Below are positions 9,884 to 19,268 of a stretch of 64,000 bases of DNA, one piece after another. The notes beneath the pieces are model-generated. The model searched no databases. It was not told where the DNA came from and worked only from the letters and a program-made list of their open reading frames with translations. Every line of letters starts with the position of its first letter. Position 1 is the stretch's first letter. Origin of the DNA: Moritella sp. JT01 (lineage in GTDB: Bacteria; Pseudomonadota; Gammaproteobacteria; Enterobacterales; Moritellaceae); contig NZ_LOCN01000001.1 in the NCBI RefSeq assembly GCF_001574435.1, positions 200,774 through 264,773 on the forward strand, written 5' to 3'. Position numbers and translations under genes: made by a program.

Positions 9884-10780
9884 TTAATAGTTAATAATCC
9901 AGTGATCAACTAATAATAATATAAATAACACCATTAAATGTATGATTGAGAATTTGAATGTTTGAAATGCAGTTTTACGTGTGGGGCTGAATTTTAAGCG
10001 ATAAGCGTAATAAATAAAGCTTATTCCTAGGATAGTAGAACCCGTTAAATAGAGTAGACCACTTAACTGGGTGAGCCAAGGTAGCCAGGTTACAGGTAGT
10101 AGTAGCAGTGTATAAAGCAATATCAGAGTCTTAGTGTATTCAGCGCCATGGGTAACGGGTAACATAGGTATCTTGGCTTTGGCGTATTCTTTCTCTTTAT
10201 GGATGGCCAATGCCCAAAAGTGTGGCGGTGTCCAAATGAAAATAATCATCACCAATAATAATGCCTGCCCAGTCACTTCTCCTGTCATTGCGGTCCAGCC
10301 AAGCAGTGGTGGTGTTGCACCAGCTAGCCCGCCAATGGCGATATTTTGTGGCGTAGCTCGCTTCAAGTACATAGTGTAAATGACGGCATACCCAATCAGG
10401 CTGGCAAAGGTCAACCAGGCGGTTAACGCATTTACAAACACAAAGAGTGTTGCCATACCGATTATTGCCATACTTGTAGCAAAGAATAATGCTTTTGGTG
10501 TACTAATCGTGTTCTGTACTAATGGCCGGTGGTGGGTTCTGGTCATGATGGCGTCAATACGCTGGTCAAGAATATGATTGTATGCTGCTGCGGCGGCAGA
10601 AAGTAACCCTATGCCGACTAATGCAGGGACTAATAAACTGAGTGAAGGTAAATCGGGCAAGGCGAGTACCATCCCGACTAAAGCGGTCAATAACAATAAG
10701 GCAACGACTTTGGGCTTCGTTAGTTGGTAATATGCGCGCCAGTTTGGTGTGAGCGTTAATTTGATTGATTGCGTATTCAT
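9884..10780 (-). CDS. cyoE: Protoheme IX farnesyltransferase (heme O synthase)
   Basis: This UbiA-family integral membrane prenyltransferase converts heme B to heme O, the precursor of heme A. The Asp-rich motif '[20 protein letters not shown]' is intact, and '[11 protein letters not shown]' gives the second conserved block. I chose the ATG at 10780 (298 residues) over an upstream GTG-type start because it overlaps the ctaA stop in an ATGA and has AGAGGTG just upstream. It is the last gene of the SURF1-SCO-like-ctaA-ctaB unit; ctaB is an alternative name in this oxidase context. Confidence 0.94.
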   Translation of the reverse strand: MNTQSIKLTLTPNWRAYYQLTKPKVVALLLLTALVGMVLALPDLPSLSLLVPALVGIGLLSAAAAAYNHILDQRIDAIMTRTHHRPLVQNTISTPKALFFATSMAIIGMATLFVFVNALTAWLTFASLIGYAVIYTMYLKRATPQNIAIGGLAGATPPLLGWTAMTGEVTGQALLLVMIIFIWTPPHFWALAIHKEKEYAKAKIPMLPVTHGAEYTKTLILLYTLLLLPVTWLPWLTQLSGLLYLTGSTILGISFIYYAYRLKFSPTRKTAFQTFKFSIIHLMVLFILLLVDHWIINY

Positions 10781-11805
10781 AACACCTCTTGCAGTTGCTG
10801 TTGGTTTAACCAAAGTAGGGTTACTAAGGTGATGAGTAGGATCGCAGCGACTAAATTATGTGCCACAGCAATGCTAAGTGGTAATTGAAAAAACACGTTT
10901 GCTACCCCCAAACTTACTTGTACACATAAAACGATAACGAGTACCTTGGCGGTAAGGCGGATCTTTTTTTCAGGTTGAGATTTAAATAATTGATAGGCGG
11001 TTAATAGTAAAAAAATGAAGGTCACACCAGCCCAAATCCGATGAGTAATATGAATATTCATTCTGGCGATCGTATCGCGCACACCGTACTGATAAGTTTC
11101 GGCCAAAGGACTCAGGCTAAATACATCACTAAAGTCAAAACGGCTGAGCCAGTCACCGTTGCATATTGGGAACTCAGTGCAGACAATTGCAGCGTAATTT
11201 GAGCTTGTCCAGCCACCGAGTGCAATTTGAATGATTAATATCGGCAGGGCAATGCCGCAGTATAATTGGATCCGCATCAACCGTTGCCGCTGTGTTGGTA
11301 ATATAACCTTGTTATTGAGTGTTTGCGTAGCTTGGATGAGTGTCCCTTTTATATTGGATAGCCGTAATCGCAGTAACACAAGCAGGGTTAAAATACTAAA
11401 CCCGCCTAATAGGTGCCCCATGACAATAATGGGTTGTAAGTTCATGGTCACTGTCCACATACCTAAAGCAGCTTGAAATAGCACTAATAAGACTAACAAA
11501 GTCGCTAATGGAACGTGTTGTTTGCGCTTGCCACACGTGATGAAAATGAGCAGGATAAGCATGCCTAATAGTCCTGCAATATAGCGGTGGATCATTTCGT
11601 TCCATGCTTTCTCGGTATGCAGTGGTTTATCAGGATAAGCTAATTGAGCTGATGCGATATCTTTTGCGTTTGCGGGGACTGAGTTAAAACCATAACAGCC
11701 CGGCCAATCAGGGCAACCAAGTCCGGCGTCGGTTAAGCGCGTATAAGCCCCGAGTGCAATCACTAGAAAGGCAAGTAGTATCGTCAGGTTGAGCAGTTTT
11801 GACAT
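10777..11805 (-). CDS. ctaA: Heme A synthase (COX15/CtaA)
   Basis: The membrane protein of 342 residues hydroxylates and oxidises heme O to heme A for the aa3-type oxidase. The N-terminal '[20 protein letters not shown]' and '[13 protein letters not shown]' are family signatures with heme-ligand histidines. The second half repeats the fold with '[11 protein letters not shown]' and '[11 protein letters not shown]'. The ATG at 11805 has AAGGAT nine bases upstream and is preferred over an upstream TTG. It is translationally coupled to ctaB by a 4-base overlap. Confidence 0.95.
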   Translation of the reverse strand: MSKLLNLTILLAFLVIALGAYTRLTDAGLGCPDWPGCYGFNSVPANAKDIASAQLAYPDKPLHTEKAWNEMIHRYIAGLLGMLILLIFITCGKRKQHVPLATLLVLLVLFQAALGMWTVTMNLQPIIVMGHLLGGFSILTLLVLLRLRLSNIKGTLIQATQTLNNKVILPTQRQRLMRIQLYCGIALPILIIQIALGGWTSSNYAAIVCTEFPICNGDWLSRFDFSDVFSLSPLAETYQYGVRDTIARMNIHITHRIWAGVTFIFLLLTAYQLFKSQPEKKIRLTAKVLVIVLCVQVSLGVANVFFQLPLSIAVAHNLVAAILLITLVTLLWLNQQQLQEVL

Positions 11806-11830
11806 AGACAATCCTTGTATATTCGCTGAC

Positions 11831-12361
11831 TTATCCGATTTTAGATATTTTAAGTAAGCGTTTTAAATCCTTTAATAAGCCCGCTGATACCTTTATTGCC
11901 GCTGTCCTATCTGCTGGGTATTGATAGTGCATAAAGATATTTCCATGCGGATCAACTAAATATAGTGTATCCGTGGATAATTGGTTTTGGTTTATCTCAC
12001 TTAATTGCAATCTTTCTAGGGCTGGTATTTCAACGTTATCGCGAGATAAGTTTGCTGGCGGTATGACGGTTACTGGGTATTTAGTGAGATAGCGCTGTAC
12101 TCTCGTTCCTTCGGCGGCCAGTAACGTATGTACTTGCTGCATTTGCCATAAACTTTGTTGGCATTGTTGTGCGCATCTATCACTTGGATTATAGAGCAGT
12201 AACCATGCTTGCGGTGGCTGTGACATGGTTAGCGGTGGTGATAAAAGTTTTCCTGTATTGGTTTTAGCCCCCTGATACCAGTCATTAACTAGCACTAATT
12301 TAGCGATTAAAATGGGCGCTATAAATAAGCCCACGATGATGAATAATGGCTTTTTCTGCAT
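11831..12361 (-). CDS. SCO-like thioredoxin-fold protein of the oxidase cluster
   Basis: The 176-residue protein has an N-terminal membrane anchor (residues about 6-25) and a periplasmic body. 'DRCAQQCQQSL' gives a CxxxC pair where SCO copper chaperones carry CxxxCP, and 'LYLVDPHGNIFMHYQYP' resembles the SCO/thioredoxin strand before the C-terminal helix. The equivalent small gene between SURF1 and ctaA in other gammaproteobacteria is usually annotated as hypothetical or oxidase-associated. The proline after the second Cys is absent, so copper binding is uncertain. It is tightly packed between SURF1 (2-base gap) and ctaA. Confidence 0.72.
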   Translation of the reverse strand: MQKKPLFIIVGLFIAPILIAKLVLVNDWYQGAKTNTGKLLSPPLTMSQPPQAWLLLYNPSDRCAQQCQQSLWQMQQVHTLLAAEGTRVQRYLTKYPVTVIPPANLSRDNVEIPALERLQLSEINQNQLSTDTLYLVDPHGNIFMHYQYPADRTAAIKVSAGLLKDLKRLLKISKIG

Positions 12362-12363
12362 GA

Positions 12364-13104
12364 CTAATCCTTATCTTGCATGTGCTTATATTGAGTTTGA
12401 TATCTTTTTAACCAATAGCCACTCGATAGGCTTAACGCAAATGCTAAAGCAAACCATTGGACCGCATAAGCCGTATGTTTAGCGGGTGGCATGACCGTTA
12501 TTGTCCACGTTTTGATAAAGCCGATGTGCGTGTCTGGATTTAGTTGTAATAGTAGTGGATGGAGTGGCATGTCTAGCGTGGTCCGTAGTTGGGGTATATC
12601 GGTACGCTGTATTACCAAAGGCCCTTGTGTCGTAGGGGCGATATTCTCACCGAGAAGCAAAGGTGAACCTTGCTGTGCACTTAAAGTACCGTCTAACTGA
12701 TAATGCCCTATCAGTAGCGGAATATCAGGTAACAATGAACGTGACGCTGAACCAGGTAACCAACCAAGGTTAACGAGAATAGTTTGTTTATCGCTGTGAA
12801 AGGGAAGATACAAATGATAGCCAAACTGTTTATTGTAAGTTTGATTATCTAATAATATCGGTGCTTCATTATCAAAGTAACCGTATAAAGATACCTTTCG
12901 ATGTAAACTGCCAGCGGTTATTTGAGTGAGAGATGTGAGCGTTGGTTGGTTGATATCTAATAGCGCTTGCTTCTCTTGTGCGCGGGCTACTTGCCATAAC
13001 CCTAATTTTATACAAACGATAATCGCGAGTAGGCTAAACAGAGCAAAACTGATTAAGCGCTTAGAGAGTTTATAGCCTTGCATCGTGCTAAATAAAGTCT
13101 GCAT
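12364..13104 (-). CDS. SURF1 family cytochrome oxidase assembly protein
   Basis: The protein of 246 residues has two membrane helices, near residues 17-35 and close to the C-terminus, flanking a periplasmic domain. 'CIKLGLWQVARAQEKQALL' is the conserved N-terminal SURF1 (SHY1) block, and 'ILVNLGWLPG' and 'YAVQWFALAFAL' are the later ones. SURF1 helps insert heme A into subunit I. It starts the second oxidase unit, which is separated from the structural genes by pyrC and a DUF819 gene. Confidence 0.9.
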   Translation of the reverse strand: MQTLFSTMQGYKLSKRLISFALFSLLAIIVCIKLGLWQVARAQEKQALLDINQPTLTSLTQITAGSLHRKVSLYGYFDNEAPILLDNQTYNKQFGYHLYLPFHSDKQTILVNLGWLPGSASRSLLPDIPLLIGHYQLDGTLSAQQGSPLLLGENIAPTTQGPLVIQRTDIPQLRTTLDMPLHPLLLQLNPDTHIGFIKTWTITVMPPAKHTAYAVQWFALAFALSLSSGYWLKRYQTQYKHMQDKD

Positions 13105-13240
13105 ATTTAACCTTAAAAAATAACGGCTTGGATCGAGTTATAAATGCCCGTTTTGAGCATACTATTAAGGATAGAGTTATTTTTATAAAGTGGTAGGAAA
13201 ACAGATGAAAATTGAAGTTAATTAACAGCTTGCAGACGAA

Positions 13241-13265
13241 TATCCCAGCGAATGACGCTGGGATA
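13241..13265. other. Perfect hairpin between pyrC and SURF1
   Basis: TATCCCAGCG and CGCTGGGATA form a perfect 10-bp stem with a 5-nt loop. No T tract follows on either strand, so it is not a classical terminator. It could be mRNA 3'-end protection for pyrC. Confidence 0.5.
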
Positions 13266-13322
13266 GAAGCGTTATCAGAATTGCAATGATTAACGTGAAA
13301 TTAAGGTTAACTTAATCGTGTG

Positions 13323-14354
13323 TTATTTTACTTGCCAAGCGATAGTTTCGCCCGTTCTGATTGGCACCATTTTAGCGTCACCAAAAGGCAGTGTTTCAGG
13401 CACTTTCCATGCAGATTTTTCTAACGTGATAGTGTCCGCGTTACGTGGTAAGTTATAAAAATCAGGACCATTGAAGCTTGCGAATGCTTCTAATTTATCA
13501 AGTGCATTTTCTTGTTCAAATACTTCAGCATAAAGCTCAATTGCAGCATGTGATGTATAAGCGCCAGCACAACCACAAGCAGATTCTTTTTTATCATCGG
13601 CATGTGGTGCAGAGTCCGTACCAAGAAAAAATTTGTTGCTACCACTTGTTGCAGCTTTAACAAGTGCCGCTTGATGCGTATTACGCTTCAAGATTGGTAA
13701 GCAATAGTAGTGAGGTTTAATACCACCCACTAACATATGGTTACGGTTGAATAATAAATGGTGTGCTGTGATGGTCGCAGCAATATTGTCACTGGCATTA
13801 TTTACAAATTCCACGGCATCAGCAGTGGTAATATGCTCAAGTACAATCTTTAAATTTGGAAAATCAGCAACAACGGGTTTTAATACGGTATCTAGGTAAA
13901 CTTTTTCACGGTCAAAGATATCAATGTCAGCATCTGTTACTTCACCATGCAATAACAATGGCATACCTGCATCTTGTAACGCTTGTAGTGCAGGGTAAAC
14001 ATTCTTAATTGATGTTACACCCGATGATGAATTTGTCGTTGCACCAGCAGGGTAAAGCTTTGCCGCATAAACAATACCGGTTGCTTTTGCAGTGCGGATA
14101 TCTTCAGCAGTTGTTTGATCGGTAAGATAGATAGTCATTAATGGACTAAATGAAGAATCGGCTGGTACGTTAGCTAAGATACGTTGGCGGTATTCTTTGG
14201 CGATCTCAGCATTTGTTACTGGCGGTACCAGGTTAGGCATAATGATTGCGCGACCCATGTAACGGCTAATGTCAGCAACAGTATGTTTTAAAACATCACC
14301 ATCTCGAAGGTGCAGGTGCCAGTCATCTGGGCGGGTGATCGTTAAAGTTTCCAT
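13323..14354 (-). CDS. pyrC: Dihydroorotase (class II)
   Basis: The protein of 343 residues is a zinc amidohydrolase that interconverts carbamoyl-aspartate and dihydroorotate in pyrimidine synthesis. '[10 protein letters not shown]' carries the first metal-binding histidines, '[13 protein letters not shown]' the carboxylated lysine region, and 'HGEVTD', 'LEHITT' and 'GTDSAPH' the remaining ligands and catalytic Asp. Length matches the short E. coli-type PyrC. It stands between the two halves of the cytochrome oxidase cluster with its own upstream gap, so it is probably transcribed alone. Confidence 0.95.
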   Translation of the reverse strand: METLTITRPDDWHLHLRDGDVLKHTVADISRYMGRAIIMPNLVPPVTNAEIAKEYRQRILANVPADSSFSPLMTIYLTDQTTAEDIRTAKATGIVYAAKLYPAGATTNSSSGVTSIKNVYPALQALQDAGMPLLLHGEVTDADIDIFDREKVYLDTVLKPVVADFPNLKIVLEHITTADAVEFVNNASDNIAATITAHHLLFNRNHMLVGGIKPHYYCLPILKRNTHQAALVKAATSGSNKFFLGTDSAPHADDKKESACGCAGAYTSHAAIELYAEVFEQENALDKLEAFASFNGPDFYNLPRNADTITLEKSAWKVPETLPFGDAKMVPIRTGETIAWQVK

Positions 14355-14444
14355 TTGATTTCTCCATCGCTAATTTCCGCAGATTCTAAAGAGTAATGTA
14401 GGGGAAGTCAAAGACGTAGTCTGAATTGATGATAAAAGACGAAA

Positions 14445-14479
14445 CCAAGTAAGCTTACTATTAATATTAGCTTACTTGG
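14445..14479 (-). terminator. Terminator-like hairpin after the DUF819 gene
   Basis: CCAAGTAAGCT and AGCTTACTTGG form a perfect 11-bp stem with a 13-nt loop, 21 bases after the DUF819 stop. The downstream minus-strand sequence is moderately T-rich. Confidence 0.6.
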
Positions 14480-14499
14480 CCTCTATTTTATCAACTTAA

Positions 14500-15750
14500 T
14501 TACATGCCGAAGCTAGCAGCCCATTGCATCATTAAACCACTTATATAAGCACCGTACGTTCCTAATGCGTAACCTAATACAGCAAGTAAGATGCCCACGG
14601 GTGCTAATGATGGGTGGAACGCAGCCGCAACAACGGGTGCTGATGCTGCGCCACCGACGTTAGCTTGACTACCGACAGCCAGAAAGAATAAGGGTGCACG
14701 GATCATTTTAGCGACAATAATCATTAGAATGGCATGGATTGATAACCAGATGATACCAATGAGGAAGTAACCTGGATTGTCAAAAATAGCGGTAATATCC
14801 ATATTCATACCGATGGTCGCAACCAAGATATAAATAAAGCCTGAGCCAACTTTTGAAGCACCAGCATGTTCAAGTTTACGAGACATAGGTAGGCAAGATG
14901 CAATCAGTGCAAATGTTGTCACCAAGACGATTAACCAAAAGAACCCAGATGTTAGGCTGTATTTTGCTAATTCTGGTGCGTTAATTTGGATCCAAGGGGC
15001 AATTTTATCACTTAAATAGTGCGCAAGACCGGTTAAACCAAAGCCAACAGCAATAATTGACATGATGTCTGGGGTTGTAATTGGACGTGCATTTTCAGCT
15101 TCATATTTTGTAACCGTTTCTTTAAGTTCATCAATTGCACTGGTATCAGCTTTAAGCCATTTATCCACGCGTTTTTGATTACCCGCCATGATCAATAGAA
15201 TCGCCATCCAAATATTGGCAGTGATAACATCGACAGTGATCATTGCTGAGAATAAACTATCATCAACAGTGAATACTTCTTTCATTGCTGCTTGATTCGC
15301 ACCACCACCAATCCATGAACCGGCAACGGTTGTGAGGCCACGCCATACATCGCCACTTACAATGTCAGGGTTGATTTGATCAATAATAAGGATCGCGATT
15401 GGACCACCAATCATGATACCAAACGTACCGGTTAAGAACATGATAATGGCTTTCGACCCGAGTCCCATGATCTTCTTCAAATCAGCTGAAATGATCAGTA
15501 GTACTAACGCTGCAGGTAATAAATAGCGGCTCGCCACAAAATATAGACTTGATGAACTTGCATCGATAATGCCAAATGTATTAAGGAGTGACGGTAGGAA
15601 ATAGCATAACAAGAGACCTGGAACGAACTTGTAGAACTTCTTCCAAAAAGGATGTTCACTTTTTTCAGTAATGAACACCGCGCCCAAAATTGCTGCGAGT
15701 AAACCCATCACCACAGCATCGTTGGTAATAAGATTGATTGAGTTTTCCAT
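14500..15750 (-). CDS. DUF819 family membrane protein (YjcL-like)
   Basis: The 416-residue protein has about 10-12 hydrophobic segments and Gly/Ala-rich half repeats such as 'SWIGGGANQAAMKEVF' and 'SQANVGGAASAPVVAAAF'. These resemble DUF819/YjcL proteins, which look like secondary transporters of unknown substrate. The ATG at 15750 is preferred because AAGGAAG precedes it; a TTG ten codons upstream lacks support. It sits with pyrC inside the cox cluster. The family assignment is good; function is unknown. Confidence 0.8.
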   Translation of the reverse strand: MENSINLITNDAVVMGLLAAILGAVFITEKSEHPFWKKFYKFVPGLLLCYFLPSLLNTFGIIDASSSSLYFVASRYLLPAALVLLIISADLKKIMGLGSKAIIMFLTGTFGIMIGGPIAILIIDQINPDIVSGDVWRGLTTVAGSWIGGGANQAAMKEVFTVDDSLFSAMITVDVITANIWMAILLIMAGNQKRVDKWLKADTSAIDELKETVTKYEAENARPITTPDIMSIIAVGFGLTGLAHYLSDKIAPWIQINAPELAKYSLTSGFFWLIVLVTTFALIASCLPMSRKLEHAGASKVGSGFIYILVATIGMNMDITAIFDNPGYFLIGIIWLSIHAILMIIVAKMIRAPLFFLAVGSQANVGGAASAPVVAAAFHPSLAPVGILLAVLGYALGTYGAYISGLMMQWAASFGM

Positions 15751-16183
15751 CTTCTTCCTTGTGAGATTAACACTGTACAACGCGTTAATACATTGTTGAA
15801 TTATTTATCACGGAATATACATTAATCACTGCTTTATGATCAATTGGAAGAGTAAGTGAGTGTACTGGTACGCATGGGTGGCGTTATATTCTATTTGTGG
15901 GGGTGGTATGAATTATGTGCACATTTAGTTTAATGCGTTTAAATATAGTAATATCTGTATGATATTAGTACATGGTAGAGGCGTTTTAGGAGGGGGTAAC
16001 TGAGATCACAAAACAGAACTTATTACCCTAAAGAGGTGGGTTTGAATCTCGTTGAATAAACCGATACATAGAAAAAAAGTGTTTAACCGTGAAAAGATCC
16101 TCATCACGACACTTATTTAAGTACCGTGACGAGGGTGAGTAATTCGTGCTGCGCAGGTTTATTTATGGCTAAACTATTTATGA
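15751..16183. other. Intergenic region downstream of the cox operon
   Basis: These 433 bases carry the leader of the DUF819 gene and the 3' end of the cox operon. Near 16093-16130 a 10-bp stem (CCTCATCACG with CGTGACGAGG, one wobble) could end cox transcription, without a clean T tract. An isolated ATGTGCACAT palindrome lies near 15915. No gene is seen. Confidence 0.45.
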
Positions 16184-17080
16184 CTAAATAATATAGACAA
16201 AAATGAACAGAATTATCCACACAACATCGACAAAATGCCAATACCAAGCAGACGCTTCAAAAGCAAAATGTTTACCCGGAGTAAAATGCCCGTTGATAAT
16301 ACGAAATAACATGACGGTTAGCATGATGACCCCCAGCGTTACGTGCATGCCATGGAAGCCAGTGAGTAAATAAAAAGTATTGCCATACACACCAGAATCA
16401 AATTTTAATGACAATGCGTGGTAAGCATGTACATACTCTTCAGCTTGAAAAAATAAGAAGGTAACCCCTAAAGCAACGGTAATGGCTAGCCAGATGACCA
16501 ACCTTTTACGTTGTTTTGCTATCAGGCTGTGATGGGAGAAATGTAATGTTACCGATGAACTAATTAGGATAATGGTGTTGATGAGCGGCAAACCATACCA
16601 AGGCATTGCTTGTGTTTCTCGTCCATCGGGTGTGATTGTTAATGGCCACTGGGGTATGAAGTCAGCCCAAATCACAGCATGGGTCATGGCATTGTTACCT
16701 TCACCGCCCAACCAAGGTATAGATAGATTACGTAGGTAAAACAACACTCCAAAGAGCGCGAAAAAAAACATCACTTCTGAAAAAATAAACCATAACATGC
16801 CCATTCTTAAAGAACGATCAAGTTGCTTATTGTACAACCCGTTCATTGATTCGGTGATCACATTTCTAAACCAACTAATGAGCATAAACAATAGTATGCC
16901 AATGCCGATTAATAAAATAGGTATCCCGCTGTTACTGCCGTCTTTATCGACTTGCTGAACTGTCGTTGCCGCACCGATGGCAATGATAAAGAGCGCGATA
17001 GCACCGACGAAAGGCCAAATACTGCTTGCTGGAACATAGTAGTTTTTTGGGGCTTTGGCATATTCATTATTATCTTGCAT
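16184..17080 (-). CDS. ctaE: Cytochrome c oxidase subunit III
   Basis: The 298-residue membrane protein has about seven helices. 'FIFSEVMFFFALF' carries the conserved Glu of the first half, and 'YLLTGFHGMHVTLG' and 'WYWHFVDVVWIILFIFVYI' are classic subunit III signatures. Subunit III stabilises oxygen delivery and proton uptake in aa3-type oxidases. It is the last gene of the coxB-coxA-cox11-coxC unit, 10 bases after cox11. Confidence 0.95.
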   Translation of the reverse strand: MQDNNEYAKAPKNYYVPASSIWPFVGAIALFIIAIGAATTVQQVDKDGSNSGIPILLIGIGILLFMLISWFRNVITESMNGLYNKQLDRSLRMGMLWFIFSEVMFFFALFGVLFYLRNLSIPWLGGEGNNAMTHAVIWADFIPQWPLTITPDGRETQAMPWYGLPLINTIILISSSVTLHFSHHSLIAKQRKRLVIWLAITVALGVTFLFFQAEEYVHAYHALSLKFDSGVYGNTFYLLTGFHGMHVTLGVIMLTVMLFRIINGHFTPGKHFAFEASAWYWHFVDVVWIILFIFVYII

Positions 17081-17090
17081 TACAGGGCTC

Positions 17091-17630
17091 CTAGCGCATA
17101 GCTACTTCTGTCGGCTCATTTTTAAATAGGGTGTAGGCGAGGGTTAACGTTGATATATCGGATGGTATATTAGGGTCGATATAAAAGATCAGCGGCATCA
17201 TTGCTTCTTCGTTTGCCGTTAACATTTGTTCTTGAAAACAAAAACATTCTGTTTTTACCAAATATTGCGCACCATAACCAGGGGAAATGGAAGGCACAGC
17301 ACGGCCGAATGTATCTTGGTCACTTTGATTAATGGCAACAAAACTAACCTGATAGCGTTCGCCTGGATGTAGCTCTACGCTCCTGATTTCAGGTTCGAAT
17401 GTCCAAGGTAATTGCTTATTTAAATAAGTGACAAACTCAACTTTCACCGTGCGTGATTCATCAACGCTCGTTATTGGTATTGTTGATGCTCGGCTATAAT
17501 CTTTACCATTGAGTCCCGTAATATCGCAAAACACATCATATAAAGGCACGAGTGCAAAACCAAAACCGAACATACCAACGACGCTGAATATTAATAGCCG
17601 TAAGTGCTTTTTCATTTTAGGTGTTGTCAT
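17091..17630 (-). CDS. ctaG: Cox11/CtaG copper chaperone for cytochrome c oxidase
   Basis: The protein of 179 residues has one N-terminal membrane helix and a periplasmic immunoglobulin-like domain. The copper-binding CFCF motif is present in 'TECFCFQEQ'. 'YDVFCDITGLNGKDY' near the start and 'MPLIFYIDPNIP' near the end are family blocks. Cox11 delivers copper to the CuB site of subunit I. Its start overlaps the coxA stop in a TAATG, which suggests coupled translation with its client. Confidence 0.94.
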   Translation of the reverse strand: MTTPKMKKHLRLLIFSVVGMFGFGFALVPLYDVFCDITGLNGKDYSRASTIPITSVDESRTVKVEFVTYLNKQLPWTFEPEIRSVELHPGERYQVSFVAINQSDQDTFGRAVPSISPGYGAQYLVKTECFCFQEQMLTANEEAMMPLIFYIDPNIPSDISTLTLAYTLFKNEPTEVAMR

Positions 17631-19252
17631 TATTTCACCTCGGGTGGTGTATCAAAAGTGTGATATGGCGCTGGAGATGGTACGGTCCATTCTAATCCTT
17701 CGGCACCTTCCCACGGTTTTGCAGGGGCTTTTTTACCACCGCGAATAGCCATCATTACAACAATGACAAAGATGATCTGAGAAAGACCAAACAGGAAACC
17801 ACCAATACTGACTATTTTATTAATATCGGCAAATTGCAGTGCGTAATCTGGGATCCGACGAGGCATCCCTGCAAGTCCCAAGAAATGCATAGGGAAGAAG
17901 AGAATATTGACAGATATTAATGAGCACCAAAAATGTAACTTACCAAGCTTTTCATTAAACATGTATCCGGTCCATTTTGGTAGCCAGTAATAAGCGGCAG
18001 CCATGATAGAGAATATGGCACCAGTCACGAGCACATAATGAAAATGCGCCACAACAAAGTAAGTATCATGGTATTGGAAGTCCGCAGGGGTAATCGCCAG
18101 CATCAATCCCGAAAAACCACCGATAGTAAATAACACGATAAATGCGAGTGAAAATAGCATGGGTACTTCAAAGGTAATAGAACCACGCCAGAGGGTTGCT
18201 ATCCAGTTAAATATTTTCACCCCTGTAGGCACGGAAATGAGCATGGTGCAATACATAAAGAACAGTTCAGCGGCCAGCGGTAAACCAACGGTAAACATAT
18301 GGTGAGCCCATACGGTAAAGCTAAGAATAGCAATGGATACGGTTGCATAGACCATTGAGTGGTAACCGAATAATTGCTTACGTGCAAATGCGGGAACAAT
18401 CGCTGAAATGATACCAAATGATGGTAAAATCATGATATATACTTCGGGATGACCAAAGAACCAAAAGACATGTTGGAATAACACCGGATCACCACCACCT
18501 GCGGCATCAAAGAAACTGGTACCAAAGTATTTATCGGTGAGGATCATGGTGACCGCGCCAGCAAGAACAGGCATGACGGCGATTAATAAAAATGCAGTAA
18601 TTAGCCAAGTCCATACGAACATTGGCATTTTCATCAATGTCATCCCTGGTGCACGCATATTTAAGATGGTCACGATGACATTAATCGCCCCCATAATCGA
18701 ACTGATCCCCATTAAATGAATAGAAAATACAAACATGGCGGTACTGTCAGGACTGTATTGAGTCGATAGTGGAGGATAGAAGGTCCAACCAAAGTTAGGC
18801 CCACCGCCTTCGGTAAATAATGACAATAGTAATAAAGAGAATGCGAAAGGTAGGATCCAAAAACTCCAGTTATTCATCCGTGGCAATGCCATATCTGGCG
18901 CACCAATCATAAGCGGTAGCATCCAGTTCGCAAGTCCTACAAAAGCAGGCATTACCGCCCCAAAGACCATAATTAAACCGTGCGACGTGGTCATTTGATT
19001 AAAAAAGTTGGGTTCAATCAATTGTAAGCCAGGTTGGAATAACTCAGCCCTAATGATCATTGCCATCGCCCCACCGATGAAAAACATGGTCAAACTAAAC
19101 CACAGATATAATGTACCGATATCTTTATGATTTGTTGAAAATAACCACCGTTTATACCCATGGGGAGCGCCATGGTGATCTGTTCGTATTTTTATTGCTG
19201 GCACATCCAAGATGGTTTGATCAGCATTATCTTTTAATTGTATCTCACTCAT
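17630..19252 (-). CDS. ctaD: Cytochrome c oxidase subunit I
   Basis: The protein of 540 residues is the catalytic heme-copper subunit with 12 helices. Heme a ligand 'TSHGLIMVFG', the CuB region 'FGHPEVYIMILPSFG', the 'HHMFTVG' motif and the heme a/a3 ligands 'HDTYFVVAHFHYVL' are all present. It reduces oxygen to water while pumping protons in the inner membrane. Spacing to coxB is 16 bases, and it overlaps cox11 by one base. Confidence 0.97.
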   Translation of the reverse strand: MSEIQLKDNADQTILDVPAIKIRTDHHGAPHGYKRWLFSTNHKDIGTLYLWFSLTMFFIGGAMAMIIRAELFQPGLQLIEPNFFNQMTTSHGLIMVFGAVMPAFVGLANWMLPLMIGAPDMALPRMNNWSFWILPFAFSLLLLSLFTEGGGPNFGWTFYPPLSTQYSPDSTAMFVFSIHLMGISSIMGAINVIVTILNMRAPGMTLMKMPMFVWTWLITAFLLIAVMPVLAGAVTMILTDKYFGTSFFDAAGGGDPVLFQHVFWFFGHPEVYIMILPSFGIISAIVPAFARKQLFGYHSMVYATVSIAILSFTVWAHHMFTVGLPLAAELFFMYCTMLISVPTGVKIFNWIATLWRGSITFEVPMLFSLAFIVLFTIGGFSGLMLAITPADFQYHDTYFVVAHFHYVLVTGAIFSIMAAAYYWLPKWTGYMFNEKLGKLHFWCSLISVNILFFPMHFLGLAGMPRRIPDYALQFADINKIVSIGGFLFGLSQIIFVIVVMMAIRGGKKAPAKPWEGAEGLEWTVPSPAPYHTFDTPPEVK

Positions 19253-19268
19253 TTTTCTGTCCCTTGAA

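Noticed and set aside
13241-13265. Terminator after pyrC
   Set aside because: The stem is perfect but no T tract follows on the pyrC strand, so it is listed only as a hairpin.
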